Positions 47,849 to 56,377 of a DNA stretch of 64,000 nt are shown piece after piece. The DNA lies in assembly GCF_048381675.1 (NCBI RefSeq), contig NZ_JBLWIS010000003.1, forward strand, positions 124,001 through 188,000, in the 5' to 3' direction. The number at the start of each line of letters is the position of its first letter. Position 1 is the stretch's first letter. The notes below the pieces were generated by a model. That model worked only from the letters and a program-made list of their open reading frames with translations. It had not been told where the DNA came from and did no database searches. This DNA is from Advenella sp048381675 (GTDB lineage: Bacteria > Pseudomonadota > Gammaproteobacteria > Burkholderiales > Burkholderiaceae_B). A program made the position numbers and the translations under genes.

Positions 47849-49345
47849 TTATTTGAAAGCGGTTTCGATAAAGCTGCGTAGTTTACGCGATTGCAGGCGT
47901 TCGCGTGGCATTTCCCGCAAAATTTCCAATGCCCGCATGCCAATATACAAATGCTGGTTGACCTGTGTACGGTAAAAATCGGTAGCCATGCCTGGCAGCT
48001 TCAGTTCACCATGCAGGGGCTTGTCTGATACACACAGCAAGGTGCCGTAAGGTACCCTGAAGCGGAATCCGTTGGCGGCAATCGTGGCCGATTCCATGTC
48101 CAGTCCAATCGCACGCGATTGCGACAGGCGCTGGACCGGCTCATCGTGGTCGCGCAGTTCCCAGTTGCGGTTGTCGATGCTGGCGACGGTACCGGTGCGC
48201 ATGATGCGTTTCAGTTCCCAGCCGTCCAGGCCGGAAACCTGGGCAACGGCTTCTTCCAGGGCAACCTGCACCTCGGCCAATGGCGGAATGGGAACCCATA
48301 AAGGCAGGTCGGCATCCAGCACGTGATCGTCACGTACATAACCGTGGGCCAGCACATAATCACCCAGTCGTTGGGTATTGCGCAGGCCTGCACAGTGCCC
48401 CAGCATGATCCAGGCAGAGGGACGTAGCACGGCAATATGGTCAGTAATGGTTTTGGCGTTTGAAGGCCCAACCCCCATATTGACCAGTGTAATGCCGTCG
48501 CCATCAGGGCGTTTAAGGTGATAGGCGGGCATTTGTGGCAGGCGAATTGGCTGGCCGCCTGCTTCGGGGGCTATTGTGGCGGTAGTTACCAGGTTGCCCG
48601 GTTCAACCAGTTCGCTGTAGCCGCTATCGGGGTCACGCACTAGTTCGCGGGCTTTGTTGCAGAAGGCATCTACATAAAATTGGTAGTTGGTGAATAGCAC
48701 AAAGCCCTGAAAATGTTCGGGGGCGGTTGCCGTATAGTGCTGCAGCCGGTGCAGGGAGTAATCAATGCGCGGTGCGGTGAAGGGGGCCAGTGGTGCCGGT
48801 ATGTTGGCTTCAACTTTCAGGGTGCCGTTAACAATGGCATCGTCCATGACGGCCAAGTCGGGCACATCAAAATAGTTGCGTAATGTCAGCTTGTTGGTAT
48901 CGTCATAGACCCCTTCCACATACTGGCCACCGGTAAAAGCAAAATGCAGCGGAATGGGGGTTTTGGATTCACCAATTTCAACGGCAATACCGTGGTTTTT
49001 TATCAGCAGGCTGAGTTGTTCCAACAAGTAAGATTGAAACAGCTCGGGTTGCGTAATGGTGGTGGAGTAGATGCCCGGCTCGGTGGCATAACCGTAGGAG
49101 AGACGGGAATCAATTTCTTTATGATCGGTTACACGTAGGCGGATGGCTGGATAGAATGCCCTGACGCTATATTCGGGCGGGGTCTCGCTATTGATGAAAT
49201 GGCGGAAAGCCGTACGGATGAATTGCGTATTGCGTTGATAAATATACACCAGCTGTTCATAGGCCTTTTCGGCATTGTCGAAAGCAGTAAAAGCGATATG
49301 CTCGGGTGCGGAGATGGCTTTTGGGGGAAGGTGAGTATGTGTCAT
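47849..49345 (-). CDS. amn: AMP nucleosidase
   Basis: Amn hydrolyses AMP to adenine and ribose-5-phosphate, balancing adenylate pools. The 498-residue protein shows the two-part family layout: N-terminal AMP nucleosidase domain (FDNAEKAYEQLVYIYQR; RAFYPAIRLRV; YGYATEPGIYSTTIT) and C-terminal phosphorylase-fold domain with LVNMGVGPSNAKTITDH, GHCAGLRNTQRLGDYVLA and GLDMESATIAANG. The start ATG at 49345 matches the family beginning. Confidence 0.93.
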   Translation of the reverse strand: MTHTHLPPKAISAPEHIAFTAFDNAEKAYEQLVYIYQRNTQFIRTAFRHFINSETPPEYSVRAFYPAIRLRVTDHKEIDSRLSYGYATEPGIYSTTITQPELFQSYLLEQLSLLIKNHGIAVEIGESKTPIPLHFAFTGGQYVEGVYDDTNKLTLRNYFDVPDLAVMDDAIVNGTLKVEANIPAPLAPFTAPRIDYSLHRLQHYTATAPEHFQGFVLFTNYQFYVDAFCNKARELVRDPDSGYSELVEPGNLVTTATIAPEAGGQPIRLPQMPAYHLKRPDGDGITLVNMGVGPSNAKTITDHIAVLRPSAWIMLGHCAGLRNTQRLGDYVLAHGYVRDDHVLDADLPLWVPIPPLAEVQVALEEAVAQVSGLDGWELKRIMRTGTVASIDNRNWELRDHDEPVQRLSQSRAIGLDMESATIAANGFRFRVPYGTLLCVSDKPLHGELKLPGMATDFYRTQVNQHLYIGMRALEILREMPRERLQSRKLRSFIETAFK

Positions 49346-49435
49346 TGCCGTAACGGTTGCATTTTGTTATTGGAATTAAGGAATTATCCTGTTCACACAG
49401 TATAGCGACATATTATGACAATGACAGTACCCTCA

Positions 49436-50200
49436 TTATTTTTTGCTGGCATGTCTGATGATGTTGGTGCAAACGCCGCGCATCATGTCCACTTCTTCCT
49501 GGCTCATGTGAATGCGGGTAAACAGGTAGCGCATCCGGGGCATGAGTTTTTTGGGGTGTGATGGGTTGAGGAAATCAATCGCTACCAGGGCTTGTTCCCA
49601 GTGTTTGACGAAGGCTTCAACCTTTTCACTAGGTGCATAAGTTACCGTGTTTTCGGTTTCATTGGCAGGAACGGGTTCCTGATGGTTTTCCATGAGGGCA
49701 TAACGCAATTCCCATGCCGCCAGCTGCAGGGCCTGGGAGACATTCAATGAACTGTATGCGGGATTGGCCGGAATGTGGCAAATACGGTGGCAACGACTTA
49801 TATCTTCATTTTCAAGGCCGGTTCTTTCAGTGCCCAGTACAACCGCTACGCGATTGGCAGGGGTACTGGCCAAGTGACGGGCGCTTAGTTCGGCGCTTTT
49901 TCGTATGTCCAGTGCCGGTGGGCCCATGTCGCGTGTACGCGCGGTAAGCGCAAATGACAGCGTGACCGGTGCCAGGGCTTCATCAAGGGAGGAAACAATT
50001 TGGGCGTTCTGCAGGACATCGGTGGCGCCGCTTGACAGGGCAATCGCTTCGGGGTTGTTTTTGATGTCCGGGTCTTTGGGAGACACTAGCACCAGCTCTT
50101 CAAAGCCCATGGTTTTGATAGCCCTGGCGGCAGCGCCGACATTGCCAGGATGGCTGGGTGCCACCATGATGAAACGGGTATGGGCAAAGCTGGAAAGCAT
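49436..50200 (-). CDS. trmJ: tRNA (Cm32/Um32)-methyltransferase TrmJ
   Basis: TrmJ is a SPOUT-fold SAM-dependent enzyme that methylates the ribose of nucleotide 32 in several tRNAs. The 254-residue protein opens with IMVAPSHPGNVGAAARAIKTMG (quoted in part), contains VVLGTERTGLENED and SSLNVSQALQLAAWELRYA, the SAM-binding knot motifs, and has the C-terminal dimer tail. It is divergent from suhB with a 113-bp gap, a common arrangement in Burkholderiales. Confidence 0.92.
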   Translation of the reverse strand: MLSSFAHTRFIMVAPSHPGNVGAAARAIKTMGFEELVLVSPKDPDIKNNPEAIALSSGATDVLQNAQIVSSLDEALAPVTLSFALTARTRDMGPPALDIRKSAELSARHLASTPANRVAVVLGTERTGLENEDISRCHRICHIPANPAYSSLNVSQALQLAAWELRYALMENHQEPVPANETENTVTYAPSEKVEAFVKHWEQALVAIDFLNPSHPKKLMPRMRYLFTRIHMSQEEVDMMRGVCTNIIRHASKK

Positions 50201-50313
50201 GATATTCCTTTAAAAACCATATATTCTAGTGAAAAACGGGTGTTTGGCTAGAACTTGAGGCGGTTGTCCATTAAAATGCCTATTTTACCCAACTCGACTA
50301 AAACAGAACAAAT

Positions 50314-51102
50314 ATGCATCCAATGCTCACCATTGCCATCAAGGCAGCAAGACGTGCCGGCGCCATCATCAATCGCGGCAGTCTTGATATTGATAAAGTA
50401 CAGGTCGCCCGCAAAGGCCATAACGATTATGTGACCGAAATTGATCACGCGGCAGAAGAGGCGATTATTGAAGTATTGCGCGATGCTTACCCCGATCACG
50501 CCTTTTTGGGGGAAGAGTCCGGTTTTGTGTCTGCACCGGATGGCAATCCAACACCTGAGTATCAATGGATTATCGATCCGCTCGATGGCACCAAGAATTT
50601 CATTCACGGCTTGCCTAACTATGCGATCTCCATTGCCTTGGCTCACCGTGGCGTGATTACCCAGGCTGTCGTGTATGACCCTGCACGCAATGAAATGTTT
50701 ACTTCAACACGCGGTGGCGGTACTTTCCTTAACGATCGCCGGGTCCGTGTTGCCAACCGTACGCGTTTTGCTGATGCCATGCTGGCCGGCCGTTTTCCTT
50801 CCGTTACCAGCTCCAACCGCAAAGGGGCCGAGCGTTTTTACCCCTTGATTGATGAAAGCACGGGTTTTCGTCGTTTGGGTGCTACGGTGCTTGAATTGGC
50901 CTATGTTGCTTGCGGGCGTCTTGACGGTTTTTGTGGTGTTAACCTGAAACCTTGGGACATTGCTGCAGGCAGTTTGCTGGTTCTTGAGGCCGGCGGCCTG
51001 ATTGGCGACTTCGAAGGTGAGCAAACCTGGATGAAAACGGGTAATTTGCTGGCAGGCAGTCCCAAAGTATTTACGCAAATGATTGCGGCCTTGCAAGAAT
51101 AA
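50314..51102 (+). CDS. suhB: Inositol-1-monophosphatase SuhB
   Basis: SuhB is an Mg-dependent inositol monophosphatase and, in E. coli, part of the rRNA antitermination complex. The 262-residue protein has the metal-binding FLGEESG (about residue 65), DPLDGTKNFIHGLPNYAIS (about residues 84-102) and LKPWDIAAGSLLVLEAGG. The start at 50314 gives MHPMLTIAIKAARRAG, the usual N-terminus. uppP follows after 17 bp. Confidence 0.94.
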   Translation: MHPMLTIAIKAARRAGAIINRGSLDIDKVQVARKGHNDYVTEIDHAAEEAIIEVLRDAYPDHAFLGEESGFVSAPDGNPTPEYQWIIDPLDGTKNFIHGLPNYAISIALAHRGVITQAVVYDPARNEMFTSTRGGGTFLNDRRVRVANRTRFADAMLAGRFPSVTSSNRKGAERFYPLIDESTGFRRLGATVLELAYVACGRLDGFCGVNLKPWDIAAGSLLVLEAGGLIGDFEGEQTWMKTGNLLAGSPKVFTQMIAALQE

Positions 51103-51119
51103 CGGCCAAGAAGACCTGA

Positions 51120-51968
51120 ATGGAACAGTTTGTCTATTTACTGAAGGCGGCCTTTCTGGGGGTTATTGAAGGCCTGACCGAGTTTTTGCCTATTTCAAGC
51201 ACGGCGCATTTGCTAATTCTTGGCGACTGGATCAACTTTGATTCTGGTGACTTCAAGGTTTATGAAATTGTCATTCAGCTAGGCTCCATTCTGGCAGTGA
51301 TGTGGATTTTCAGGTATCGCCTGTGGCAGGTTATCAAGGGCACCTTTACGGGCGATCGCACCGAGTTGCTGTTCACACGTAACCTGATCCTTGCGTTTTT
51401 GCCAGCGGCAGTTATTGGGCTTATTTTCATTAAGCAGATTAGCCAGTTGTTAGATGGCAAGTTTATTATTTATGCGTTTACGCTGGTGCTGGGTGGCATA
51501 CTCATGTTGTGGGTTGAGCGTCGTCCCGATATGGCCAAGCATGCTCCGGCAGATTCCGAGGCCCAAAGCACAAAGGTGCAGCGCCTTGAAGACATTACCT
51601 GGAAACAGGCCCTGGTGGTGGGGTTTGCCCAGTGCCTAGCCATGATTCCGGGCACTTCCCGTTCGGGTGCAACGATTATTGCCGGCATGATGGCGGGCAT
51701 TCATCGTCGCACCGCTACCGAGTTTTCTTTCTTTCTGGCCATGCCAACCATGTTGGGGGCAACTGTATTAAGTTTGTATAAATATGGTGGCGAGCTTAGC
51801 GACAGCAATATGCTGGCAGTGGTGATTGGCTTTGGTGCGGCTTTTATCAGTGCCTTGTTCCTGGTTCGGGCCCTGCTTAAGTTTATTACCAATTACTCGT
51901 ATCGGCCGTTTGGCTGGTACCGGATTGTATTGGGTCTGGTGGTAGGGGCTTGGGTGTTGTCAATGTAA
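51120..51968 (+). CDS. uppP: Undecaprenyl-diphosphatase UppP (BacA family)
   Basis: UppP recycles undecaprenyl diphosphate to the monophosphate carrier for peptidoglycan synthesis. The 282-residue, eight-helix membrane protein has the catalytic motif GVIEGLTEFLPISSTAHL (about residues 14-31), the second motif AQCLAMIPGTSRSGATIIAG, and FFLAMPTMLGATV. Family members confer bacitracin resistance when overexpressed. It lies in the suhB transcript and is ended by a strong hairpin. Confidence 0.95.
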   Translation: MEQFVYLLKAAFLGVIEGLTEFLPISSTAHLLILGDWINFDSGDFKVYEIVIQLGSILAVMWIFRYRLWQVIKGTFTGDRTELLFTRNLILAFLPAAVIGLIFIKQISQLLDGKFIIYAFTLVLGGILMLWVERRPDMAKHAPADSEAQSTKVQRLEDITWKQALVVGFAQCLAMIPGTSRSGATIIAGMMAGIHRRTATEFSFFLAMPTMLGATVLSLYKYGGELSDSNMLAVVIGFGAAFISALFLVRALLKFITNYSYRPFGWYRIVLGLVVGAWVLSM

Positions 51969-52003
51969 GCCCCTGATCCCTTTTTAAAGTATTTCCTGAT
52001 ACA

Positions 52004-52060
52004 AAACATCCCCCTGGAAACAAGCAGCTTACCGCTTTTCAGGGGGATGTTTTATTTTGC
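52004..52060 (+). terminator. Terminator of uppP
   Basis: A 14-bp stem AAAACATCCCCCTG/CAGGGGGATGTTTT with a 23-base loop, then ATTTTG. It also could serve the opposing CoA-transferase gene. Confidence 0.75.
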
Positions 52061-52100
52061 AGCGTTTATTCCTGCCTGTCACTGCCTTTATCAGGTGCCT

Positions 52101-52131
52101 CGTTCCCACGCTCTACTTGGGAATGCATATA
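52101..52131. repeat. Copy of dispersed palindromic repeat (GTTCCCACGCTC...GGGAAT)
   Basis: TTCCCACGCTCTACTTGGGA ending in ATGCATATA. It resembles the copy at 57637-57667 and the outer arms of the 44144-44222 hairpin. Copies lie only in intergenic gaps. Confidence 0.6.
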
Positions 52132-52138
52132 AGGGCGA

Positions 52139-53350
52139 TTATTTGTTCAGGCTGAATTTATCTTCCAGATTGAACTCGCGCAGGATTTCTTCGGAGTGCT
52201 GGCCCAATAATGGTGGAGCCATGCGGTACTGAATGGGCGTGGCCGAGTAATTAATGGGGTTGGCTGTGGTTGGCGCCACACCGGCTACCGGATGTTCAAC
52301 CGTTTTCCAGATTCCCCTTGCTTTCACCTGAGGCATTTCAAAGACCTGGTTGATGGTATTGATGGGGCCACAAGGTACGCCGGCTGCATTGAGCTTGGCC
52401 AGCCAGTTATCACGTGTGTCGGTGCGCATGATCTCTTCCAGGATGGCAATAAGATCTTTGCGGTTTTTAAGCCGATTGCTGTTGGTGGTGTAAGCAGGAT
52501 CTTGAGCCAGCTCGGGTCTGCCAATGGCATTGCAGTAGGACACAAATTGCCTGTCGTTGCCAACGGCAACAATCAGGTGGCCGTCATTAGAGGCAAAAAC
52601 CTGATAGGGCACAACGTTCTGGTGAGCATTGCCGGCCCGTTTGGGCGCAACACCCGAAGTCATGTAATTCAGGTTCTGGTTGGCCAGCATGGCAATATGG
52701 CAGTCTAGCAGGGCAACGTCTATGTGTTGGCCAAGTCCGCTTTTGTTTCGTTCTTGCAGTGCACCCAGAATACCAATCGTGGCATACATGCCAGTCATGA
52801 GGTCGGTTACCGCAACCCCCGCTTTTTGCGGGCCACCACCGGGCAAATCGTCGCGCTCGCCGGTAATGCTCATGAGTCCGCCCATGCCCTGGATGATGAA
52901 ATCGTAGCCAGGGTCTTTGGCCATGGGGCCGGTTTGCCCAAAGCCGGTAATGGAACAGTAGATGAGCTTGGGGTTGATTTCCTTGATACTGTCGTAATCA
53001 AGGCCATATTTTTTCAGGCCACCTACCTTGAAGTTTTCAAGCAGTATGTCGCATGATTTTGCCAGCTCACGAACCAGCTTGCTGCCTTCTTCGCTGGCAA
53101 TATCAATGGCGATAGAGCGCTTGTTACGGTTGGCGCTTAAGTAGTAAGCCGCTTCACTCGTGTCGTTGCCTTGTGCATCTTTAAGGTACGGAGGTCCCCA
53201 GGCCCGGGTGTCGTCACCCGTTACGGGGCGTTCAACTTTAATGATATCGGCACCCAGGTCGGCCAGGTTTTGTGAGCACCAGGGACCTGCCAGCACACGC
53301 GACAGATCAAGTACCTTGATGCCTTCTAATGGTAATCCACGTTTAGTCAT
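52139..53350 (-). CDS. Class III CoA-transferase (CaiB/BaiF family)
   Basis: Class III enzymes move CoA between carboxylic acids through an aspartyl-CoA intermediate. The 403-residue protein opens with GIKVLDLSRVLAGPWCSQNLADLG, then VERPVTGDDTRAWGPP, and NRNKRSIAIDI; the catalytic aspartate is expected in LMTGMYATIGIL-preceding VTDLMTG (about residue 178). The C-terminal VPCGPINTINQVFEMPQ is typical. It starts 1 bp after, or essentially adjacent to, the MaoC gene end, so it forms an operon with it and the SDR. It could activate the substrate acid of the pathway. Confidence 0.9.
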   Translation of the reverse strand: MTKRGLPLEGIKVLDLSRVLAGPWCSQNLADLGADIIKVERPVTGDDTRAWGPPYLKDAQGNDTSEAAYYLSANRNKRSIAIDIASEEGSKLVRELAKSCDILLENFKVGGLKKYGLDYDSIKEINPKLIYCSITGFGQTGPMAKDPGYDFIIQGMGGLMSITGERDDLPGGGPQKAGVAVTDLMTGMYATIGILGALQERNKSGLGQHIDVALLDCHIAMLANQNLNYMTSGVAPKRAGNAHQNVVPYQVFASNDGHLIVAVGNDRQFVSYCNAIGRPELAQDPAYTTNSNRLKNRKDLIAILEEIMRTDTRDNWLAKLNAAGVPCGPINTINQVFEMPQVKARGIWKTVEHPVAGVAPTTANPINYSATPIQYRMAPPLLGQHSEEILREFNLEDKFSLNK

Positions 53351-54208
53351 TTATTTAATCTCGGCAAAGCCATTACTTAATACAACAATATTTCGTTCTT
53401 TGACTTTTGCCTGAAACTGGATTTCGTTTTCATTGCGTTTCCACATTTCACATACCAGTGTTTCACCCGGATAGACGGGAGAAGAAAAACGGGTATCGAA
53501 ACGAACCAGACGTGCAGGGTCATAGTCGCAGAAGGTTCTCATGATAGCATGAGCTGCGATTCCATAGGTGCACAGGCCGTGCAAAATGGGTTGCGGATAA
53601 CCTGCCGCACTGGCCACTGCCGGATCAATGTGCAGCGGATTCGGGTCGGCATTGAGACGGTACAAGATGGCGGCCTGTGGCAGGATGGATAATTCACACA
53701 CCTGATCTGGCGCTGTATCAGGAACTTTGGGTAGCGCTGGCGGCGGCTCATCACTGATGCCGAAGCCACCGTCCGCACGGCAGAAAGTGGTTTGCTCGAT
53801 CGTGGCCAGCAGGGTGTCGCTTTCATCATAAAGCTTGCGCTCGGTAATTACCAGGGCGCCTTTGTCTGCGCCTTTGTCAATCACGTGCGAAACCCTGATT
53901 TTACCGGTCAGCTTGCCGCTGGCGGGCAGTGGCTGATGAATCGTGGTGCGTTGCTCACCATGTACCAGTTTTACCCAGGTAATGCCGGCTGCCGGATCTT
54001 GCATCCAGAATCCGGGGTAACCCAGCACGACTGCCATGGTGGGGAAAGCCTTGATGTTTTTTTCGTAAACGAATTGAAGCTGGTTTTCATCCAGGGGGTC
54101 TTGCCCCAGGCCAATACCCAGTGCGTAGAGGATACTGTCTTTAACGGTGTATTCTTGTACAACGTCGGGAAATGTCCAGTTTTTTATAAGGTTATAGTCT
54201 AACGGCAT
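53351..54208 (-). CDS. MaoC-like (R)-specific enoyl-CoA hydratase 2, double hot-dog
   Basis: The 285-residue protein begins LDYNLIKNWTFPDVVQEY from the ATG at 54208, which has AAGGAGACA just upstream. The N-terminal hot-dog contains YALGIGLGQDP and PTMAVVLGYPGFW; the C-terminal one holds the catalytic motif YRLNADPNPLHIDPAVASAAGYPQPILHGLCTYG (quoted in part, about residues 185-218) with Asp and His. The whole resembles the hydratase-2 unit of peroxisomal multifunctional enzyme 2, including LVCEMWKRNENEIQFQAKV near the end. It hydrates trans-2-enoyl-CoA to (3R)-hydroxyacyl-CoA. Middle gene of the SDR-MaoC-CoA-transferase operon. Confidence 0.88.
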   Translation of the reverse strand: MPLDYNLIKNWTFPDVVQEYTVKDSILYALGIGLGQDPLDENQLQFVYEKNIKAFPTMAVVLGYPGFWMQDPAAGITWVKLVHGEQRTTIHQPLPASGKLTGKIRVSHVIDKGADKGALVITERKLYDESDTLLATIEQTTFCRADGGFGISDEPPPALPKVPDTAPDQVCELSILPQAAILYRLNADPNPLHIDPAVASAAGYPQPILHGLCTYGIAAHAIMRTFCDYDPARLVRFDTRFSSPVYPGETLVCEMWKRNENEIQFQAKVKERNIVVLSNGFAEIK

Positions 54209-54296
54209 TATTGTCTCCTTGTTAATCAACGGTTAATGAACAGCCCGCCACTTAAAAGCAGTGGCAGGGTTTGGTTCATTAATAAACGGTTAGTTA

Positions 54297-55211
54297 TTAA
54301 ATAGGATCCCAGTTGATGACGTCAGGAGAACGTTCCAGTTTGAAGAAGCTGCCTTTCAATGCAGGTGCGGCTACTTCTGCAATCAGTTCGGGGGTCCAGC
54401 CGGTAGACATGTGGACTGAACGGATGGGGCGGGGCTGGCTGAACAGCATGATTTCGTTGGCACGTACACCAAAGATCTGGCCGGTTACTTCAGAAGCGGC
54501 GTCACTGCCAAGATAAACGGCCATTGGGGCAATTTTGTTGGCTTCCATTTTTTGCAATTTTGCAACGCGGGCTTTTTCTTCGGGGGTTTCGGCTGGAATA
54601 GAGCTGGTCATGCGGCTCCAGGCGAAAGGTGCAATACAGTTTGAACGGACATTGTAGCGGGACATATCCAGGGCAATTGATTTGGATAGGCCAACAATAC
54701 CCATTTTGGCGGCTGAATAGTTGGATTGGCCAAAGTTGCCGATCAGGCCAGAAGTTGAGGTCATGTGCACGAAAGCGCCGGATTCCTGTTCGCGGAAATA
54801 AGGGGCAGCGGCACGGCTGACAAAGAATGAGCCATGCAGGTGAACATCAATCACTTGGCGCCATTCTTCTTCGCTCATTTTGTGGAAGAGGCGGTCACGC
54901 AGGTTACCCGCGTTGTTAACAATAATGTCAATTTTGCCAAAGCTGTCAATCGCGGTCTGGATGATGTTGTTGGCGCCTTCATAGCTGGCCACGCTATCCA
55001 GGCTGGGTACTGCCTGGCCACCGGCCTTGATGATTTCATCAGCAACGGTTTTGGCTGGGCCATCGCCACCACCTTCGCCGGTAAGGGAAACGCCGATGTC
55101 GTTAACGACAACTTTAGCCCCTGCTTTACCAAAAGCCAGGGCAATATCACGGCCAATGCCGCCACCGGCACCGGTTACGACAACTACTTTTCCGTCTACA
55201 ATTCCACTCAT
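54297..55211 (-). CDS. Short-chain dehydrogenase, (3R)-hydroxyacyl-CoA dehydrogenase type
   Basis: A 304-residue NAD(P)-binding SDR. The cofactor motif VVVTGAGGGIGRDIALAFG is at about residues 10-28, followed by VVVNDIGVSLTGEGGG, NNAGNLRDRLFHKMSEEEW, and the catalytic YSAAK (about residue 167; Tyr and Lys). The NDIG...GEGGG insertion and NLRDR are characteristic of the dehydrogenase half of multifunctional enzyme 2 (17-beta-HSD type 4). A C-terminal extension of about 50 residues beyond the core SDR is present. It is the first gene of the operon facing away from lysR. Product would be the 3-ketoacyl-CoA. Confidence 0.9.
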   Translation of the reverse strand: MSGIVDGKVVVVTGAGGGIGRDIALAFGKAGAKVVVNDIGVSLTGEGGGDGPAKTVADEIIKAGGQAVPSLDSVASYEGANNIIQTAIDSFGKIDIIVNNAGNLRDRLFHKMSEEEWRQVIDVHLHGSFFVSRAAAPYFREQESGAFVHMTSTSGLIGNFGQSNYSAAKMGIVGLSKSIALDMSRYNVRSNCIAPFAWSRMTSSIPAETPEEKARVAKLQKMEANKIAPMAVYLGSDAASEVTGQIFGVRANEIMLFSQPRPIRSVHMSTGWTPELIAEVAAPALKGSFFKLERSPDVINWDPI

Positions 55212-55259
55212 TCTTGCTCTCCAAGGTTTTTTTAAGATATAAATAAGCGTTAAACCATA

Positions 55260-55274
55260 AAAACATGATGTTTT
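55260..55274. promoter_or_regulatory. Palindrome AAAACAT-G-ATGTTTT in the SDR/lysR gap
   Basis: A perfect 7+1+7 palindrome midway between the divergent SDR and LysR genes, 49 bp before the SDR start. It is a natural candidate for the LysR-family regulator's binding site, although classic LysR boxes have a T-N11-A core. Confidence 0.4.
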
Positions 55275-55366
55275 CTGCGTCTACACACTTGGTTAGAGTA
55301 TAGTAGGCCATAAAGTGAATTTTATTTATTCATATTTTTTAACTACCCCCTTTCAATTTATTTAAG

Positions 55367-56275
55367 ATGCGCTACGATTTAACAGATTTAAAACTATTTA
55401 TTAATATTGGCGAGACATCGAATCTGACCCGTGCAGCCGAGAAAACTTTTCTTTCTTTGCCTGCAGCCAGTGCACGTATTAAAAATCTTGAAGAGTCGCT
55501 GAAAGTGCGATTGTTAATCCGTCAGGTTACCGGGGTAAAAATGACGCCTGCCGGAGAAATTTTGCTGAAATATGCCAAAGGTGTTTTTCAGCAGCTGGAG
55601 TGCCTGCATTCCGACTTGCAGCCTTTTTCAACCGGCGTCAAAGGCAAGCTGCGAATTCTTGCCAACATGACTTCCACCCATTCTTTTCTGTCTGATGCCC
55701 TTGCTTCATTTTTGCTTGAAAACCCTGATGTGGATATCGAGCTGGAAGAAAAACTGACCAAAGACATTGTGTCAGCGATTCGTGCAGGTTCTGCCGATCT
55801 GGGTTTTGGGTCTGGCAGTATTAATTTGGATGGCCTGGATATTGTTCCCCTGTTCAAAGACGAACTGGTGGTAATTACCGATCTTGAGCATGAGTTGAGG
55901 GATGTTGAAGAAATCAGGTTTGAGGATTTGATTGAAAAATACCAGTTTGTCGGGATTCATCCAGAGAGCGTGATCCAGTCCTTCCTGGAAGAAAAAGCGT
56001 ATAAATTGGGCAAGCGTATTCACCAGCGTGTGTATGTAGGCAGTTTTGAAACGGTTTGCCGTATGGTAGATGCCAAGATTGGCCTGGCCATAGTGCCTAT
56101 TGAGTGTGCCCGTAATTACAGTAAGCCAGAGCGCCTGCATATGGTGAGGATCAGTAATGAATGGGCTAATCGGGAACGCTTCATCTGCCGTCAGGGCGGA
56201 CGGGATATTCCTGCCTTTGCTGAAAAATTCATCGAGCATGTGATGAAAATTGCGGGGAATATCAATCGGCAATAG
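55367..56275 (+). CDS. LysR-family transcriptional regulator
   Basis: The 302-residue protein has the N-terminal winged helix-turn-helix (DLKLFINIGETSNLTRAAEKTFLSLPAASARIKNLEE, residues 7-43, quoted in part; final LLIRQVTGVKMTPAG) and a C-terminal effector-binding domain with residues such as GSADLGFGSGSINLDGL. It faces the SDR-MaoC-CoA-transferase operon with a 155-bp gap, the classic position for a LysR activator of a catabolic operon. A Bug gene follows in the same direction. The effector is presumably a pathway intermediate. Confidence 0.92.
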   Translation: MRYDLTDLKLFINIGETSNLTRAAEKTFLSLPAASARIKNLEESLKVRLLIRQVTGVKMTPAGEILLKYAKGVFQQLECLHSDLQPFSTGVKGKLRILANMTSTHSFLSDALASFLLENPDVDIELEEKLTKDIVSAIRAGSADLGFGSGSINLDGLDIVPLFKDELVVITDLEHELRDVEEIRFEDLIEKYQFVGIHPESVIQSFLEEKAYKLGKRIHQRVYVGSFETVCRMVDAKIGLAIVPIECARNYSKPERLHMVRISNEWANRERFICRQGGRDIPAFAEKFIEHVMKIAGNINRQ

Positions 56276-56377
56276 TCGTGGCTTTCAATTTTATGAGGGC
56301 TGCCTTTTAAAAAGAAAACGATTAAAAGCCAGAATTAAGGGCATAATTAACGATCAAATATACAGGAGACGTTAGTT

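Noticed and set aside
46897..47943. Longer AEC transporter starting at 47943
   Set aside because: The extra N-terminus overlaps amn by nearly 100 bp and is cysteine- and histidine-rich rather than membrane-like; the TTG at 47832 has a good ribosome site.
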